Shown piece by piece: positions 1 through 8,492 of a stretch of 64,000 nt of DNA. Below the pieces are notes generated by a model, which saw only the letters and a list, made by a program, of their open reading frames with translations, searched no databases and was not told where the DNA came from. The stretch spans positions 1,487,501-1,551,500 of the forward strand of contig NC_011146.1 of the NCBI RefSeq assembly GCF_000020725.1, given 5' to 3'. How positions within the stretch are numbered: position 1 is the first letter of the stretch; each line of letters begins with the position of its first letter. The position numbers and the translations under genes were made by a program. Source of the stretch: Citrifermentans bemidjiense Bem (lineage in GTDB: Bacteria > Desulfobacterota > Desulfuromonadia > Geobacterales > Geobacteraceae).

Positions 1-128
1 GGGCGAAGGTATCAAAGAACGAAGTCCTGGCCAGTGTGGGTGACGTTGATTCAAGCAAAGGGCCGATGCTTTATTTCGAGATCAGATACCAGGGGAAACC
101 AGTCGATCCCTCCCCCTGGTTCAGATAA
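1..128 (+). CDS. M23 peptidase / EnvC-like murein hydrolase activator, C-terminal end only
   Basis: The reading frame open from base 3 ends in a TAA at 126-128. It carries a glycine/proline-rich tail with YFEIRYQGKPVDP close to the end, which matches the last strand of LytM/M23 (EnvC-type) domains, where the H-x-H-like histidine region is replaced or retained as YFEIR. EnvC-type proteins act in the periplasm to activate amidases during cell separation. Only about 42 residues are visible, so the catalytic or degenerate state of the domain cannot be judged. It is followed 34 bases later by ctpA, a common arrangement in which envC and ctpA are co-transcribed. Confidence 0.75.
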   Translation, partial: AKVSKNEVLASVGDVDSSKGPMLYFEIRYQGKPVDPSPWFR

Positions 129-162
129 GCAGGGTACCGCAACAAAATCCTAGGGAGGCAAA

Positions 163-1497
163 ATGTTCAAAGGCAGCAAATTTAAGAAGACAACGCTGTT
201 TGTCACAACCGTGTGCCTGCTGACGCTGGTGATCGGCTTCGGCATGCAACGCAGATGCGCCGCCCAGGGGGGCGGCAGCGATTACCAGTCCATCGAGTTG
301 TTCACGGACGTTCTGGCCATCGTCAAGAAGAGCTACGTAGAAGAGGTCGACACCAAGAAGCTCGTGTACGGTGCCATCAACGGCATGCTCTCCTCGCTGG
401 ACCCCCACAGCTCCTTCATGCCCCCTGAAACCTACAAGGAAATGAAGATCGACACCAAGGGCTCCTTCGGCGGTCTCGGCATAGAGATCACGGTCAAGGA
501 AGGGATCCTCACCGTCATCTCCCCGATAGAGGACACCCCCGCCTTCAAGGCCGGCGTCAAGGCCGGCGACCAGATCCTGAAGATCGACGACAAGTTCACC
601 AAGGACCTCACCATCACCGATGCGGTGAAGAGGATGAGGGGGGTGAAAGGGACCAAGGTCACCCTCACCATCATGCGTGAAGGGTTCGACAAGACGAAGG
701 AATTCGTGCTGGAGCGCGACATCATCCAGGTCAAGAGCGTTAAGCACAAGGTGCTCGACGACGGCTACGGCTACGTGAGGATTGCCCAGTTCCAGGAGAA
801 GACCGACGACGACCTGGAGAAGGCGCTGCAGGCCCTTCAGGGCGAGCAGAAGCAGCTCAAGGGGCTGGTGCTCGACCTGCGCAACGATCCGGGCGGGCTC
901 CTGGACCAGGCGGTCCGGGTGAGCGAGCACTGGATCGCCGAAGGGAAGCTGGTCGTTTATACCGAGGGACGCGAGAAGGATTCCCAGATGCGCTTCACCT
1001 CCCGTAAGGGGCCCAAGCAGCCGGACTACCCGATCGTGGTGCTGATCAACAGCGGTTCCGCGAGCGCCTCGGAGATCGTCGCCGGCTGCCTGCAGGACCA
1101 CAAGCGCGCCGTTGTCATGGGGACCCAGAGCTTCGGCAAGGGGAGCGTCCAGACCATCATCCCGCTCGCCGACAACTCGGGCCTGAGGCTCACCACCGCC
1201 AGGTACTTCACGCCCAGCGGCCGCTCCATCCAGGCTAAGGGGATAACCCCCGATATCGTCGCCGAGAAGGTCGATCTTGCCGCCACCAGCGAGAAGCGCG
1301 AAGGGATGCACATCAGGGAGAAGGACCTCGAGAACCACTTCGAAGGGGATAAAAAGGAGGGGGGCGAGGAGAAGAAGGATAAGCCGGCTCCCTACAAGAC
1401 CGACGAACTGATCAAGAGCGACTCGCAGGTGCTGCGCGCGCTCGACCTCCTGAAAGGGTGGGAGATCCTGAAGACGATGGGCAAACTCCCCTCCTGA
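163..1497 (+). CDS. ctpA: Carboxy-terminal processing protease CtpA (S41 family)
   Basis: A 444-residue serine protease of the tail-specific/CtpA family, acting in the periplasm on C-termini of envelope proteins. A hydrophobic stretch at about residues 11-28 is an uncleaved anchor or signal peptide. A PDZ domain lies at about 95-175 (GGLGIEI start). The S41 core follows, with NSGSASASE around residues 297-304 supplying the nucleophile Ser301, and SFGKGSVQ giving Lys326 and Gln330, spaced as in the B. subtilis CtpB triad. The C-terminus is charged and lysine/glutamate-rich. The ATG is preceded by AGGGAGG. It lies 34 bases after an EnvC-like gene, so co-transcription is likely, and a strong terminator follows. 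Confidence 0.95.
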   Translation: MFKGSKFKKTTLFVTTVCLLTLVIGFGMQRRCAAQGGGSDYQSIELFTDVLAIVKKSYVEEVDTKKLVYGAINGMLSSLDPHSSFMPPETYKEMKIDTKGSFGGLGIEITVKEGILTVISPIEDTPAFKAGVKAGDQILKIDDKFTKDLTITDAVKRMRGVKGTKVTLTIMREGFDKTKEFVLERDIIQVKSVKHKVLDDGYGYVRIAQFQEKTDDDLEKALQALQGEQKQLKGLVLDLRNDPGGLLDQAVRVSEHWIAEGKLVVYTEGREKDSQMRFTSRKGPKQPDYPIVVLINSGSASASEIVAGCLQDHKRAVVMGTQSFGKGSVQTIIPLADNSGLRLTTARYFTPSGRSIQAKGITPDIVAEKVDLAATSEKREGMHIREKDLENHFEGDKKEGGEEKKDKPAPYKTDELIKSDSQVLRALDLLKGWEILKTMGKLPS

Positions 1498-1522
1498 TGG
1501 ACCGGAGACAATAAAGCATAAG

Positions 1523-1559
1523 AAAGGAAGGAATAGTACCGCTATTCCTTCCTTTTTTT
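1523..1559 (+). terminator. Rho-independent terminator after ctpA
   Basis: A 13-14 base-pair stem (arms AAGGAAGGAATAG and CTATTCCTTCCTT) with a loop of about five bases is followed by a run of seven T. It closes the envC-ctpA unit. Confidence 0.9.
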
Positions 1560-1664
1560 ATGCCCGGGGACTGTATGAGACGTGTCTTGACAGTTCAAGC
1601 TGCACTGACTAAAGTGGTGCTTTCTCCAATCCGGCTCCCGACTGCCACAGTCAAGAGGTTTTCA

Positions 1665-2912
1665 ATGTCCATAAAAAGTGCGTGCCGCCGATCATTGATA
1701 CTGTTCATGCTGTTGATCGTTCCCGCTCCTCTGCTCGCCGCGCCGTTTCTCTCCATCGCCTCGCCGTCGGCCGACGGCGTATTCGTGCTGCGCGGGGAGC
1801 AGATGGCAGGCGTCGCCGGGCTCGATATCACCATCGGCTACGACAGGAACACGCTCTCCACACCGCACATCGCCATGGGAAGCCTCGTTGACGGCATGCT
1901 GAACTCCAGCAATCCGAGCAACCCGATCAGGCTTGCCATCGTCGGCACCAACGGGATCGCGGTAGCAAGCGGCGTCATCGCTACCATCACCTTCGAACGC
2001 GTCGGGGACTCCGCCGGCACGATCACTTCGCTGACCGCCTCCTTGATCGATGAAAAAGGGAACAAGCTTCCCATCGCCCCCACCGCCATCGACAATCCGC
2101 AAACCCCGACGCACGGGGAGCCTTCCGCCGAGGCCCCTCCCGCAGAGGGCGCCAAGGATAAGGACGAGCCGCTTGTGATCGATGCCACCTCGCACCCCAG
2201 CCGCCCGGTTCCTGTCGTTCTGGGTGGCAGCGTGACGCTCCCCCATGAGGAAGTCGCGCCGGCGGAGCCGAAGCGCGCGCCCCAGGAGGCTGAGCGCCAG
2301 GAAGTTGCCGAACTCCAGCCGCAGCGCAGAGAGCCCGCGCCGGTGGAGCCGCGCGATCCAGAGCCGAAAGCTGCGCCGCAAGCCGTGACCCAGCCGGTGC
2401 ACCTGCCGAGCGTCTTGGATCGTTTCCGGGAGTTCAAGGGGGAGCGGACCCTCGCCAACCTGACCTCCCTTTTCAAGGGGGCGGGGGAGCGCCCGCTGCT
2501 GCAGATCCCGGCCATAGCGATTGCGGACGGCAGCAGCACGGTGACCCTGGTCATCGCCATGGAAACCGGAGACCGGCCGCCGGTTTTCGCATTCAAAGCT
2601 GCGCGCTACGTCTCGGTCAGCCGGAGTGATGACGGGGAATGGGAGGTCGAGGTGAGACCGGAGGCCGGTGTGGTCGACGCCAGCATCACCGTGCTCTACC
2701 ACGGGCTTTCCCAGGAATACCCGCTCATCGTGGCGCCGGCTGTTCGTCTTCCCGCGACGGCGGGGAGCGCGGCGTCGGAGGCGGCTTTCCGCAGCTTTCT
2801 GGCGGCGGGCGCGGACCTAAACGGCGACGGCCGGGTGGACTACCTCGACGATTACATCTTCACGGCCAACTTCCTGGCCCAATCGCAGGAGTCCGCCCAG
2901 CGAAAGGAATGA
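1665..2912 (+). CDS. Secreted cohesin-domain protein with a C-terminal dockerin/EF-hand-like repeat
   Basis: About 415 residues from the ATG at 1665, chosen because AGAGGT stands just before it and a signal peptide follows directly; an earlier in-frame ATG at 1560 overlaps the ctpA terminator. Residues 1-26 are a signal peptide ending LLAAP. Residues about 27-140 resemble a cohesin-type beta-sandwich (AGVAGLDITIGYD, later ITFERVGDSAGTI). A long proline/glutamate-rich linker follows (about 145-270), then a second small beta domain, and near the C-terminus DLNGDGRVDYLDD, the calcium loop of one dockerin type I half. Predicted extracellular or periplasmic. Cohesin and dockerin-like pieces on one chain suggest self-association, which is inference. 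No enzyme domain is seen. Confidence 0.75.
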   Translation: MSIKSACRRSLILFMLLIVPAPLLAAPFLSIASPSADGVFVLRGEQMAGVAGLDITIGYDRNTLSTPHIAMGSLVDGMLNSSNPSNPIRLAIVGTNGIAVASGVIATITFERVGDSAGTITSLTASLIDEKGNKLPIAPTAIDNPQTPTHGEPSAEAPPAEGAKDKDEPLVIDATSHPSRPVPVVLGGSVTLPHEEVAPAEPKRAPQEAERQEVAELQPQRREPAPVEPRDPEPKAAPQAVTQPVHLPSVLDRFREFKGERTLANLTSLFKGAGERPLLQIPAIAIADGSSTVTLVIAMETGDRPPVFAFKAARYVSVSRSDDGEWEVEVRPEAGVVDASITVLYHGLSQEYPLIVAPAVRLPATAGSAASEAAFRSFLAAGADLNGDGRVDYLDDYIFTANFLAQSQESAQRKE

Positions 2913-2936
2913 TCTGACGGGGATAGAGCACCCCGA

Positions 2937-3003
2937 AGCGAAGGGGGACAAGCGAAGGGGGACAGGCACCTGGCGGAGCCAGTCCCCTCCCCCTGGTGCC
3001 CCC
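2937..3003 (+). repeat. Palindromic intergenic repeat with GGGGGACAGGC head
   Basis: Two copies of GCGAAGGGGGACA in tandem lead into GGGGGACAGGCACCTGGC, then a partly complementary right side ending CCCTGGTGCC. The GGGGACAGGC head recurs in palindromes at 46482 and 63917. It probably forms an RNA hairpin downstream of the cohesin gene. A REP-type element is my reading. Confidence 0.6.
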
Positions 3004-3175
3004 TCGGCTTGACCTAGAGCCTTGGGGGCATCTGCGTCGTGGGGCGCGGGATTCACTCAGGTTTTTCCTGTTGCCGCCGGATCACGGATGAGGTATACAC
3101 AATCTGCCCCGGCATCAGCCGGCGTTAACCTTCAAGCCGTCGAAATCATATATGAGTTTCCAAGGGGAGGAGCCG

Positions 3176-4633
3176 ATGTTAGTTCTCAAGGACAGCAATC
3201 TTTTCCAGCTGCTCTGCTACATAAACGGTGCATGGACCGGCGCTGACAGCGGCGAGACCATCGATGTCACCAACCCCGCCACCGGCGAGAAACTCGGAAC
3301 CATCCCCAAGATGGGGGGCGCCGAGACCCGGCGCGCCATCGAAGCCGCCAACGCCGCGTTTCCCAAGTGGCGCGCGAAGACGGCGCAGGAGCGCTCCACC
3401 ATCCTCAGGCGCTGGTCGGAGCTGCTCCTGGAGCACCAGGAGGACTTAGCCGTCTTGATGACCGCAGAACAGGGGAAGCCGCTGGCCGAGTCGCGGGGCG
3501 AAACCGTTTATGCCGCGTCGTTTCTGGAGTGGTTCGCCGAGGAGGCGAAACGGATCTACGGCGACGTGATCCCGCCGCATCAAAGCGATAAAAGGATTGT
3601 GGTCCTGAAGGAACCGATCGGCGTCTGCGCCGCCATAACCCCCTGGAATTTCCCCTCCGCCATGATCACCAGGAAGGCGGGGCCCGCGCTCGCTGCCGGG
3701 TGCACCATGGTGGTAAAGCCCGCGACCGCCACTCCGTATTCGGCGCTGGCGCTAGCCGAACTTGCCCGCCGTGCCGGGGTTCCCGACGGCGTCTTCTCCG
3801 TTGTCACCGGCTCCGCCGCGGGCATAGGCGGGGAGATGACGGCGAACCCCATCGTGCGCAAGCTCACCTTCACCGGCTCCACCGAGATCGGGAAGAAGCT
3901 GATGGCAGAGTGCGCCGGCACCGTGAAGAAGGTCTCCATGGAGCTTGGCGGCAACGCCCCCTTCATCGTCTTCGACGACGCCGACATCGACGCCGCGGTC
4001 GAGGGCGCGCTCATCTCCAAGTACCGCAACACCGGCCAGACCTGCGTCTGCACCAACCGCTTCCTGGTTCAGGACGGCGTTTACGACCGCTTCGCGGATA
4101 AACTCGCGCAAGCCGTCGCCAAGATGAAGGTCGGTGACGGCCTGAAAGGGGAGACCCAGCAAGGGCCGCTGATCGACATGAAAGCGGTGGAGAAGGTAGA
4201 GGAACACATTCAGAACGCGCTTGCCGGCGGGGCGCGCGTGGTGACCGGCGGCAAGCGCCACGCACTGGGGGGGAGCTTCTTTGAGCCCACCGTCCTGACC
4301 GACGTGAAGCCCGGGATGCTGGTGGCGAAAGAGGAGACCTTCGGGCCGTTGGCGCCTCTGTTCCGCTTCAAGACCGAAGAGGAGGCGATACAGATGGCCA
4401 ACGACACCGAGTTCGGCCTCGCCGCCTACTTCTACAGCCAGGACGTCTCCCGAGTCTGGCGGGTCGCCGAGGCGATCGAATACGGTATCGTCGGCATCAA
4501 CACCGGCCTCATCTCCACCACCGTTGCCCCCTTCGGCGGCGTCAAGGAGTCCGGCATCGGGCGCGAAGGATCCAAGTACGGCATAGAGGACTTTCTCGAG
4601 GTCAAGTATCTCTGCATCGGCGGGGTGAAGTAG
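3176..4633 (+). CDS. gabD: NAD(P)-dependent succinate-semialdehyde dehydrogenase
   Basis: 485 residues of the aldehyde dehydrogenase superfamily, oxidising succinate semialdehyde to succinate in the cytoplasm. The N-terminal LKDSNLFQLLCYINGAWTGA and IDVTNPATGEKLG are close to the GabD pattern. Visible core motifs are TPWNFP, VVKPATATP (cofactor lysine), FTGSTEIGK, the ELGGNAP glutamate, GQTCVC with the catalytic cysteine, and KEETFGP. I use the ATG at 3176, six bases after AGGGGAGG, rather than the ATG at 3152 that lies upstream of that ribosome site. No GABA transaminase gene lies nearby, so the physiological substrate could be another semialdehyde. Confidence 0.9.
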   Translation: MLVLKDSNLFQLLCYINGAWTGADSGETIDVTNPATGEKLGTIPKMGGAETRRAIEAANAAFPKWRAKTAQERSTILRRWSELLLEHQEDLAVLMTAEQGKPLAESRGETVYAASFLEWFAEEAKRIYGDVIPPHQSDKRIVVLKEPIGVCAAITPWNFPSAMITRKAGPALAAGCTMVVKPATATPYSALALAELARRAGVPDGVFSVVTGSAAGIGGEMTANPIVRKLTFTGSTEIGKKLMAECAGTVKKVSMELGGNAPFIVFDDADIDAAVEGALISKYRNTGQTCVCTNRFLVQDGVYDRFADKLAQAVAKMKVGDGLKGETQQGPLIDMKAVEKVEEHIQNALAGGARVVTGGKRHALGGSFFEPTVLTDVKPGMLVAKEETFGPLAPLFRFKTEEEAIQMANDTEFGLAAYFYSQDVSRVWRVAEAIEYGIVGINTGLISTTVAPFGGVKESGIGREGSKYGIEDFLEVKYLCIGGVK

Positions 4634-4674
4634 CCTCGCTCCTCCCCCCGGCGGGGCCTTGGAGCCGCCGGCGA

Positions 4675-4712
4675 AAGCCCCCTCCCTGTCCCTCCCCCTC
4701 CGGGGGCGGGAA
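4675..4712 (+). repeat. GC-rich repeat with CCCTCCCCCTCCGGGGGCGGG core
   Basis: The core CCCTCCCCCTC followed by CGGGGGCGGG is an imperfect palindrome. Nearly the same text surrounds the IS element at 19291-19312 and 20582-20600, so this is a dispersed intergenic repeat of the genome. It follows gabD and may act as a weak transcription or processing signal. Confidence 0.6.
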
Positions 4713-4730
4713 CTCGAAGGGTGAGGTCCC

Positions 4731-4791
4731 AGGTGAGATGTCCAGGCAGGGGGGCCGCCTGAGGCCGGCGCCCGTAACCGCTGGGGCACCT
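4731..4791 (+). promoter_or_regulatory. Structured leader candidate before fdhD
   Basis: AGGTG at 4731-4735 can pair with CACCT at 4787-4791, closing an element that contains an internal hairpin CAGGC (4743-4747) with GCCTG (4757-4761) and a GC-rich 3' part. This resembles a closed, multi-stem cis-regulatory RNA ahead of a molybdoenzyme accessory gene. A molybdenum-cofactor riboswitch would fit the context, but I cannot match the consensus from memory, so the class is left open. Confidence 0.3.
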
Positions 4792-4816
4792 AAACGATGT
4801 GGAAGAAAAGAGTCTT

Positions 4817-5584
4817 ATGAACCAAGTTCACAGATACGCAGACGGCGAGCTTATCCCGGGGGAGGCCCCCTTGGTGCAGGAGTTCCCGCTGGTGCTCAGG
4901 GTGAACGACCGGGAGTTGGTCACCCTGATCGCCTCGCCCCACGACCTCCGGTTCCTGGTGGCTGGATTCCTGCGGGTCCAGGGTTTCGTTGCGGCCCCCG
5001 AAGACTTCCTGATCTTGAGCGTCTGCAACGACTACGGCATCGCCAACGTCCGGATACGCGGCGAAATCCCTGCCGACCTGAAGCCTGTGCTGACCTCTGG
5101 CTGCGGCACCGGCATCACCTTCAGCCTCCCGGGAGCAGAGACCTTGGAAGACCGGTGGAGCGACTCCCCCCCGGTCTCGGCCGCGGCCGTCTTCGAGCTC
5201 ATGAAGCGCCTGGCTCTTCTTTCTGAGAAATACAGCAAGCACGGCGGAGTCCATTCCGCCGCTGTCGGAGACTGCGAGGGGAGGCTCCTCTTGCATGCCG
5301 AGGATATCGGCCGCCACAACACCGTCGACCGTCTGGCCGGGGAGGCGCTGTTGCGGGGGGTGCCGCTGGAGGGAACCCTCCTGGTGAGTTCCGGGCGAGT
5401 CTCCGCCGAGATGGCGGCGAAGGCGGCGACCCTTGGCGTGAGGCTCATCGCCTCCCGCACTTCCCCCACCGACATGGCCGTCACCATCTGCCAAAAGGCA
5501 GGCATCGTGCTCATCGGCTATCTGAAAGTGGGGAGGTTCACCGTGTACGCCCACCCCGAGCAACTTCTGGTCCCGCACGCCTGA
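4817..5584 (+). CDS. fdhD: Formate dehydrogenase accessory sulfurtransferase FdhD
   Basis: About 255 residues. FdhD passes sulfur from a cysteine desulfurase to the bis-MGD cofactor of formate dehydrogenase in the cytoplasm. Family marks seen are EFPLVLRVNDREL near the N-terminus, LVAGFLRVQG, the loop TSGCGTGITF with a single cysteine instead of the CxxC of E. coli FdhD, HAEDIGRHNTVDRLAG, SSGRVSAEM and the C-terminal LIGYLKVGRFTVY. A GTG at 4799 is an alternative start, adding six residues; the ATG at 4817 has AAGAG just upstream. No formate dehydrogenase subunit is in the window, so the gene stands alone here behind a possible structured leader. Confidence 0.9.
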   Translation: MNQVHRYADGELIPGEAPLVQEFPLVLRVNDRELVTLIASPHDLRFLVAGFLRVQGFVAAPEDFLILSVCNDYGIANVRIRGEIPADLKPVLTSGCGTGITFSLPGAETLEDRWSDSPPVSAAAVFELMKRLALLSEKYSKHGGVHSAAVGDCEGRLLLHAEDIGRHNTVDRLAGEALLRGVPLEGTLLVSSGRVSAEMAAKAATLGVRLIASRTSPTDMAVTICQKAGIVLIGYLKVGRFTVYAHPEQLLVPHA

Positions 5585-5722
5585 CCCTCATCCTTCGCCG
5601 CCTGTCATTTATTTTTCCAATCAACACCCCGTCGCTCTCCGCTTCAGCCAACTCCAGCTTCGAAAAAAACGGCACCTTGCCGGAAATGTCAGAACCGGCG
5701 TTTTATCTTCCTTTTTCAGCAA

Positions 5723-5752
5723 TTGACAAAGCGGGGTAAAAACTGTATACAG
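5723..5752 (+). promoter_or_regulatory. Sigma-70 promoter of acnB with overlapping palindrome
   Basis: TTGACA at 5723-5728 and TATACA at 5746-5751 are separated by exactly 17 bases. The -10 box is embedded in the perfect palindrome CTGTATACAG (5743-5752), placed where a repressor would block RNA polymerase. TGTATACA-type palindromes are typical of GntR/FadR-like operators, which suggests control of acnB by such a factor; the factor itself is not in the window. Confidence 0.75.
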
Positions 5753-5834
5753 TATCCACTCAAATGAAGCTCGTCTGTCAAGACTATGTCTCCATAACTG
5801 CCGTAAATAGCTGCACAAAATCTGAGGAGGGACC

Positions 5835-8354
5835 ATGATTGAAGCGTATCTGAAGCAAGAGGCAGAAAGAAAAGCACTCGGTATCCCCGCCAAGCCGCTC
5901 GACCCGGAGCAGACCGCGGAACTTTGCAAACTGCTGGAGGCGCCGCCGGCCGGCAAAGAGGCGTTCCTGCTCGAGCTCCTCAAGGAGAGGGTTTCCCCGG
6001 GCGTCGACCCCGCAGCCGAAGTGAAGGCCGGTTTCCTCGCCGGTATCGTTTCCGGCGCGAAGAAATCCCCGCTCATCTCCAAGAAAGAGGCAGTCCAGAT
6101 CCTCGGGACCATGCTGGGCGGCTACAACGTAGCCCCGCTGGTCGCAGCGCTCAAGGACGCCGAGCTTGCCGATGAGGCCGTCAAGGCTCTCTGCGGCACC
6201 ACCCTGGTATACGACGCGTTCGACGAGGTGCTGGCGCTTTCCAAATCCAACGCCTCCGCAAAAAAAGTCATCGAGTCCTGGGCCAACGCCGAGTGGTTCA
6301 CCTCCAAGAAGGGCCTCCCGGAGACCGTGAAGGTGAAGGTCTACAAGGTCGACGGCGAGATCAACACCGACGACTTCTCCCCGGCAGGCGACGCCTGGAG
6401 CCGCCCGGACATCCCGCTGCACGCGCTCGCCATGGGCAAGACCCGCTTCCCGGACGGCAACGCCACCATCGCCAAGTTCAGGGCTGATGGGTTCCAGGTT
6501 GCTTTCGTGGGCGACGTCGTGGGTACCGGTTCTTCCCGCAAATCCGCCTGCAACAGCGTCTTGTGGCACATCGGCCAGGATATCCCCTGCGTCCCGAACA
6601 AGCGCCGCGACGGCATCATCATCGGCGGCGTCATCGCGCCGATCTTCTTCAACACCGCGCAGGACTCCGGCGCGTTCCCGATCAAGACCGACGTGGCCAA
6701 GATGAAGACCGGCGACGTCATCGTGATCGACTCCAAAAAGGGCGAGATCAGGAGCGAGGGGGGCGAAGTCCTCTCCACCTTCACCATCGCGCCGAACACC
6801 CTTTCCGACGAGTTCCGCGCCGGCGGCAGGATCCCGCTGATCATCGGCCGCGCCCTCACCGACCGCGCCCGCAAGGCTCTCGGCCTCGCGCCGACCGACG
6901 TCTTCACCCTCCCGGTTAACCCGGTGCCGAAGGCAGGCCAGGGTTACTCGCTGGCGCAGAAGATGGTAGGAAAGGCCTGCGGCGTCACCGGCATCCTCCC
7001 GGGCACCGCTTGTGAGCCGAAGATGACCACCGTCGGTTCCCAGGACACCACCGGTCCCATGACCGCCGACGAGCTGAAAGAACTCGCTTGCCTCAAGTTC
7101 CTGGCGCCGATGTTCATGCAGTCCTTCTGCCACACCGCCGCCTACCCGAAACCGGCCGACGTCAAGATGCACAAGACCCTGCCGCAGTTCATCATCGAGC
7201 GCGGCGGCGTACCCCTGAAGCCGGGCGACGGCGTCATCCACTCCTGGCTCAACCGTCTCCTCGTGCCGGACACCGTCGGTACCGGCGGCGACTCCCACAC
7301 CCGTTTCCCGATCGGGATCTCCTTCCCGGCAGGTTCCGGCCTGGTCGCCTTCGCGGGCGCCCTGGGCTTCATGCCGCTCGACATGCCCGAGTCGGTACTG
7401 GTTCGCTTCAAAGGCAAGTTCAACCCCGGCATCACCCTGCGCGACGCGGTCAACGCCATCCCGCTTTGGGCCATCAAGCAGGGGCTCCTCACCGTGCCCA
7501 AGAAGAACAAGGTCAACATCTTCAACGGCCGCATCCTGGAGATGGAAGGGCTTCCCGAGCTTTCCGTCGAGCAGGCATTCGAGCTGACCGACGCCGCCGC
7601 CGAGCGTAGCGCCGCAGCCGGCTGCATCAAACTCTCCGAGAAATCCGTTGCCACTTACCTCCGTTCCAACGTGGCGCTGATGAAGCAGATGATCGCCGAC
7701 GGCTACCAGGACGCGCAGACCCTGCAAAACCGCATCGACGCAGCCAACGAGTGGCTGAAGGCGCCGAAGCTTCTCGAAGCCGACGCCAACGCGGAATACG
7801 CCGCGGTGATCGAGATCGACCTGGCCCAGATCACCGAGCCGATCCTTGCCTGCCCGAACGACCCGGACGACGTCAAGATCCTCTCCGAGGTTGCCGGCAC
7901 CCCGATCCAGGACGTGTTCCTCGGTTCCTGCATGACCAACATCGGCCACTTCCGCGCCGCCGGCGAGATCTGGAGGGGGACCAAGTTCAACCCCAACGTC
8001 CGTACCTGGATCTGCCCGCCGACCCGCATGGATCAGGCGAAGCTTAAGGACGAGGCTTACTTCTCCGTCTACAGTGCCATGGGCGCACGCGTAGAAATCG
8101 CCGGCTGCTCGCTCTGCATGGGGAACCAGGCACGCGTGCCCGACGGGGTGAACATGTTCTCCACCTCGACCCGTAACTTCGACGACAGGATCGGCAACGG
8201 CGCCAAGGTGTTCCTCGGCTCCGCGGAACTGGGGGCCGTCACCGTCAACCTCGGCAAGCTCCCGACCCCGGCCGAGTACCTGGCGGCGTACCAGGAGAAG
8301 GTCGAGCCGAATAAGGCGAACGTCTACAAATACCTCCAGTTCGACGAGATGTAA
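5835..8354 (+). CDS. acnB: Bifunctional aconitate hydratase 2 / 2-methylisocitrate dehydratase (AcnB)
   Basis: 839 residues, slightly shorter than E. coli AcnB (865), with the AcnB order: N-terminal HEAT-like domain (about 1-155), the swivel domain (about 170-390, [16 protein letters not shown] and GTGSSRKSA), then the catalytic domains. Iron-sulfur ligands are seen in [16 protein letters not shown] and [12 protein letters not shown], and substrate-site text in [11 protein letters not shown]. It interconverts citrate and isocitrate in the TCA cycle, here running in an acetate-oxidising metabolism. AGGAGGG precedes the ATG. The gene stands alone between a strong promoter and a strong terminator. 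Confidence 0.97.
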   Translation: MIEAYLKQEAERKALGIPAKPLDPEQTAELCKLLEAPPAGKEAFLLELLKERVSPGVDPAAEVKAGFLAGIVSGAKKSPLISKKEAVQILGTMLGGYNVAPLVAALKDAELADEAVKALCGTTLVYDAFDEVLALSKSNASAKKVIESWANAEWFTSKKGLPETVKVKVYKVDGEINTDDFSPAGDAWSRPDIPLHALAMGKTRFPDGNATIAKFRADGFQVAFVGDVVGTGSSRKSACNSVLWHIGQDIPCVPNKRRDGIIIGGVIAPIFFNTAQDSGAFPIKTDVAKMKTGDVIVIDSKKGEIRSEGGEVLSTFTIAPNTLSDEFRAGGRIPLIIGRALTDRARKALGLAPTDVFTLPVNPVPKAGQGYSLAQKMVGKACGVTGILPGTACEPKMTTVGSQDTTGPMTADELKELACLKFLAPMFMQSFCHTAAYPKPADVKMHKTLPQFIIERGGVPLKPGDGVIHSWLNRLLVPDTVGTGGDSHTRFPIGISFPAGSGLVAFAGALGFMPLDMPESVLVRFKGKFNPGITLRDAVNAIPLWAIKQGLLTVPKKNKVNIFNGRILEMEGLPELSVEQAFELTDAAAERSAAAGCIKLSEKSVATYLRSNVALMKQMIADGYQDAQTLQNRIDAANEWLKAPKLLEADANAEYAAVIEIDLAQITEPILACPNDPDDVKILSEVAGTPIQDVFLGSCMTNIGHFRAAGEIWRGTKFNPNVRTWICPPTRMDQAKLKDEAYFSVYSAMGARVEIAGCSLCMGNQARVPDGVNMFSTSTRNFDDRIGNGAKVFLGSAELGAVTVNLGKLPTPAEYLAAYQEKVEPNKANVYKYLQFDEM

Positions 8355-8377
8355 TAAGGAAGCATAAAGCAGCAATG

Positions 8378-8420
8378 AAAAAGGCCCGCCGGGATAACCG
8401 GCGGGCCTTTTTAGTTTTTG
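8378..8420 (+). terminator. Rho-independent terminator after acnB
   Basis: AAAAAGGCCCGCCGG and CCGGCGGGCCTTTTT form a stem of about 15 pairs around a GATAA loop, followed by a T-rich tail. The symmetric A and T runs would let it work on both strands, serving pepF as well. Confidence 0.93.
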
Positions 8421-8492
8421 TCTGACCAGTCTGACCAGTCTGACCAGTCGGACCTGTCGGACGGGTCTGACCTGTCTGACCTGTCGGACGAG
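8421..8492 (+). repeat. Eight 9-bp tandem repeats, consensus TCTGACCAG
   Basis: Eight head-to-tail units run without gap: three TCTGACCAG, then variants TCGGACCTG, TCGGACGGG, TCTGACCTG twice and TCGGACGAG. The array ends exactly at the pepF stop codon (minus strand, 8493-8495) and begins where the acnB terminator tail ends. The same unit occurs in frame inside the gene at 51102-51731. Confidence 0.93.

Noticed and set aside
1560-1664. Upstream ATG at 1560 as the start of the cohesin protein
   Set aside because: It overlaps the ctpA terminator, has no ribosome site, and would bury the signal peptide behind 35 residues.
5784-8375. Minus-strand open frame of 863 codons opposite acnB
   Set aside because: Antisense shadow of a well recognised aconitase. 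Its composition is typical of reversed GC-rich coding sequence and it lacks a ribosome site.
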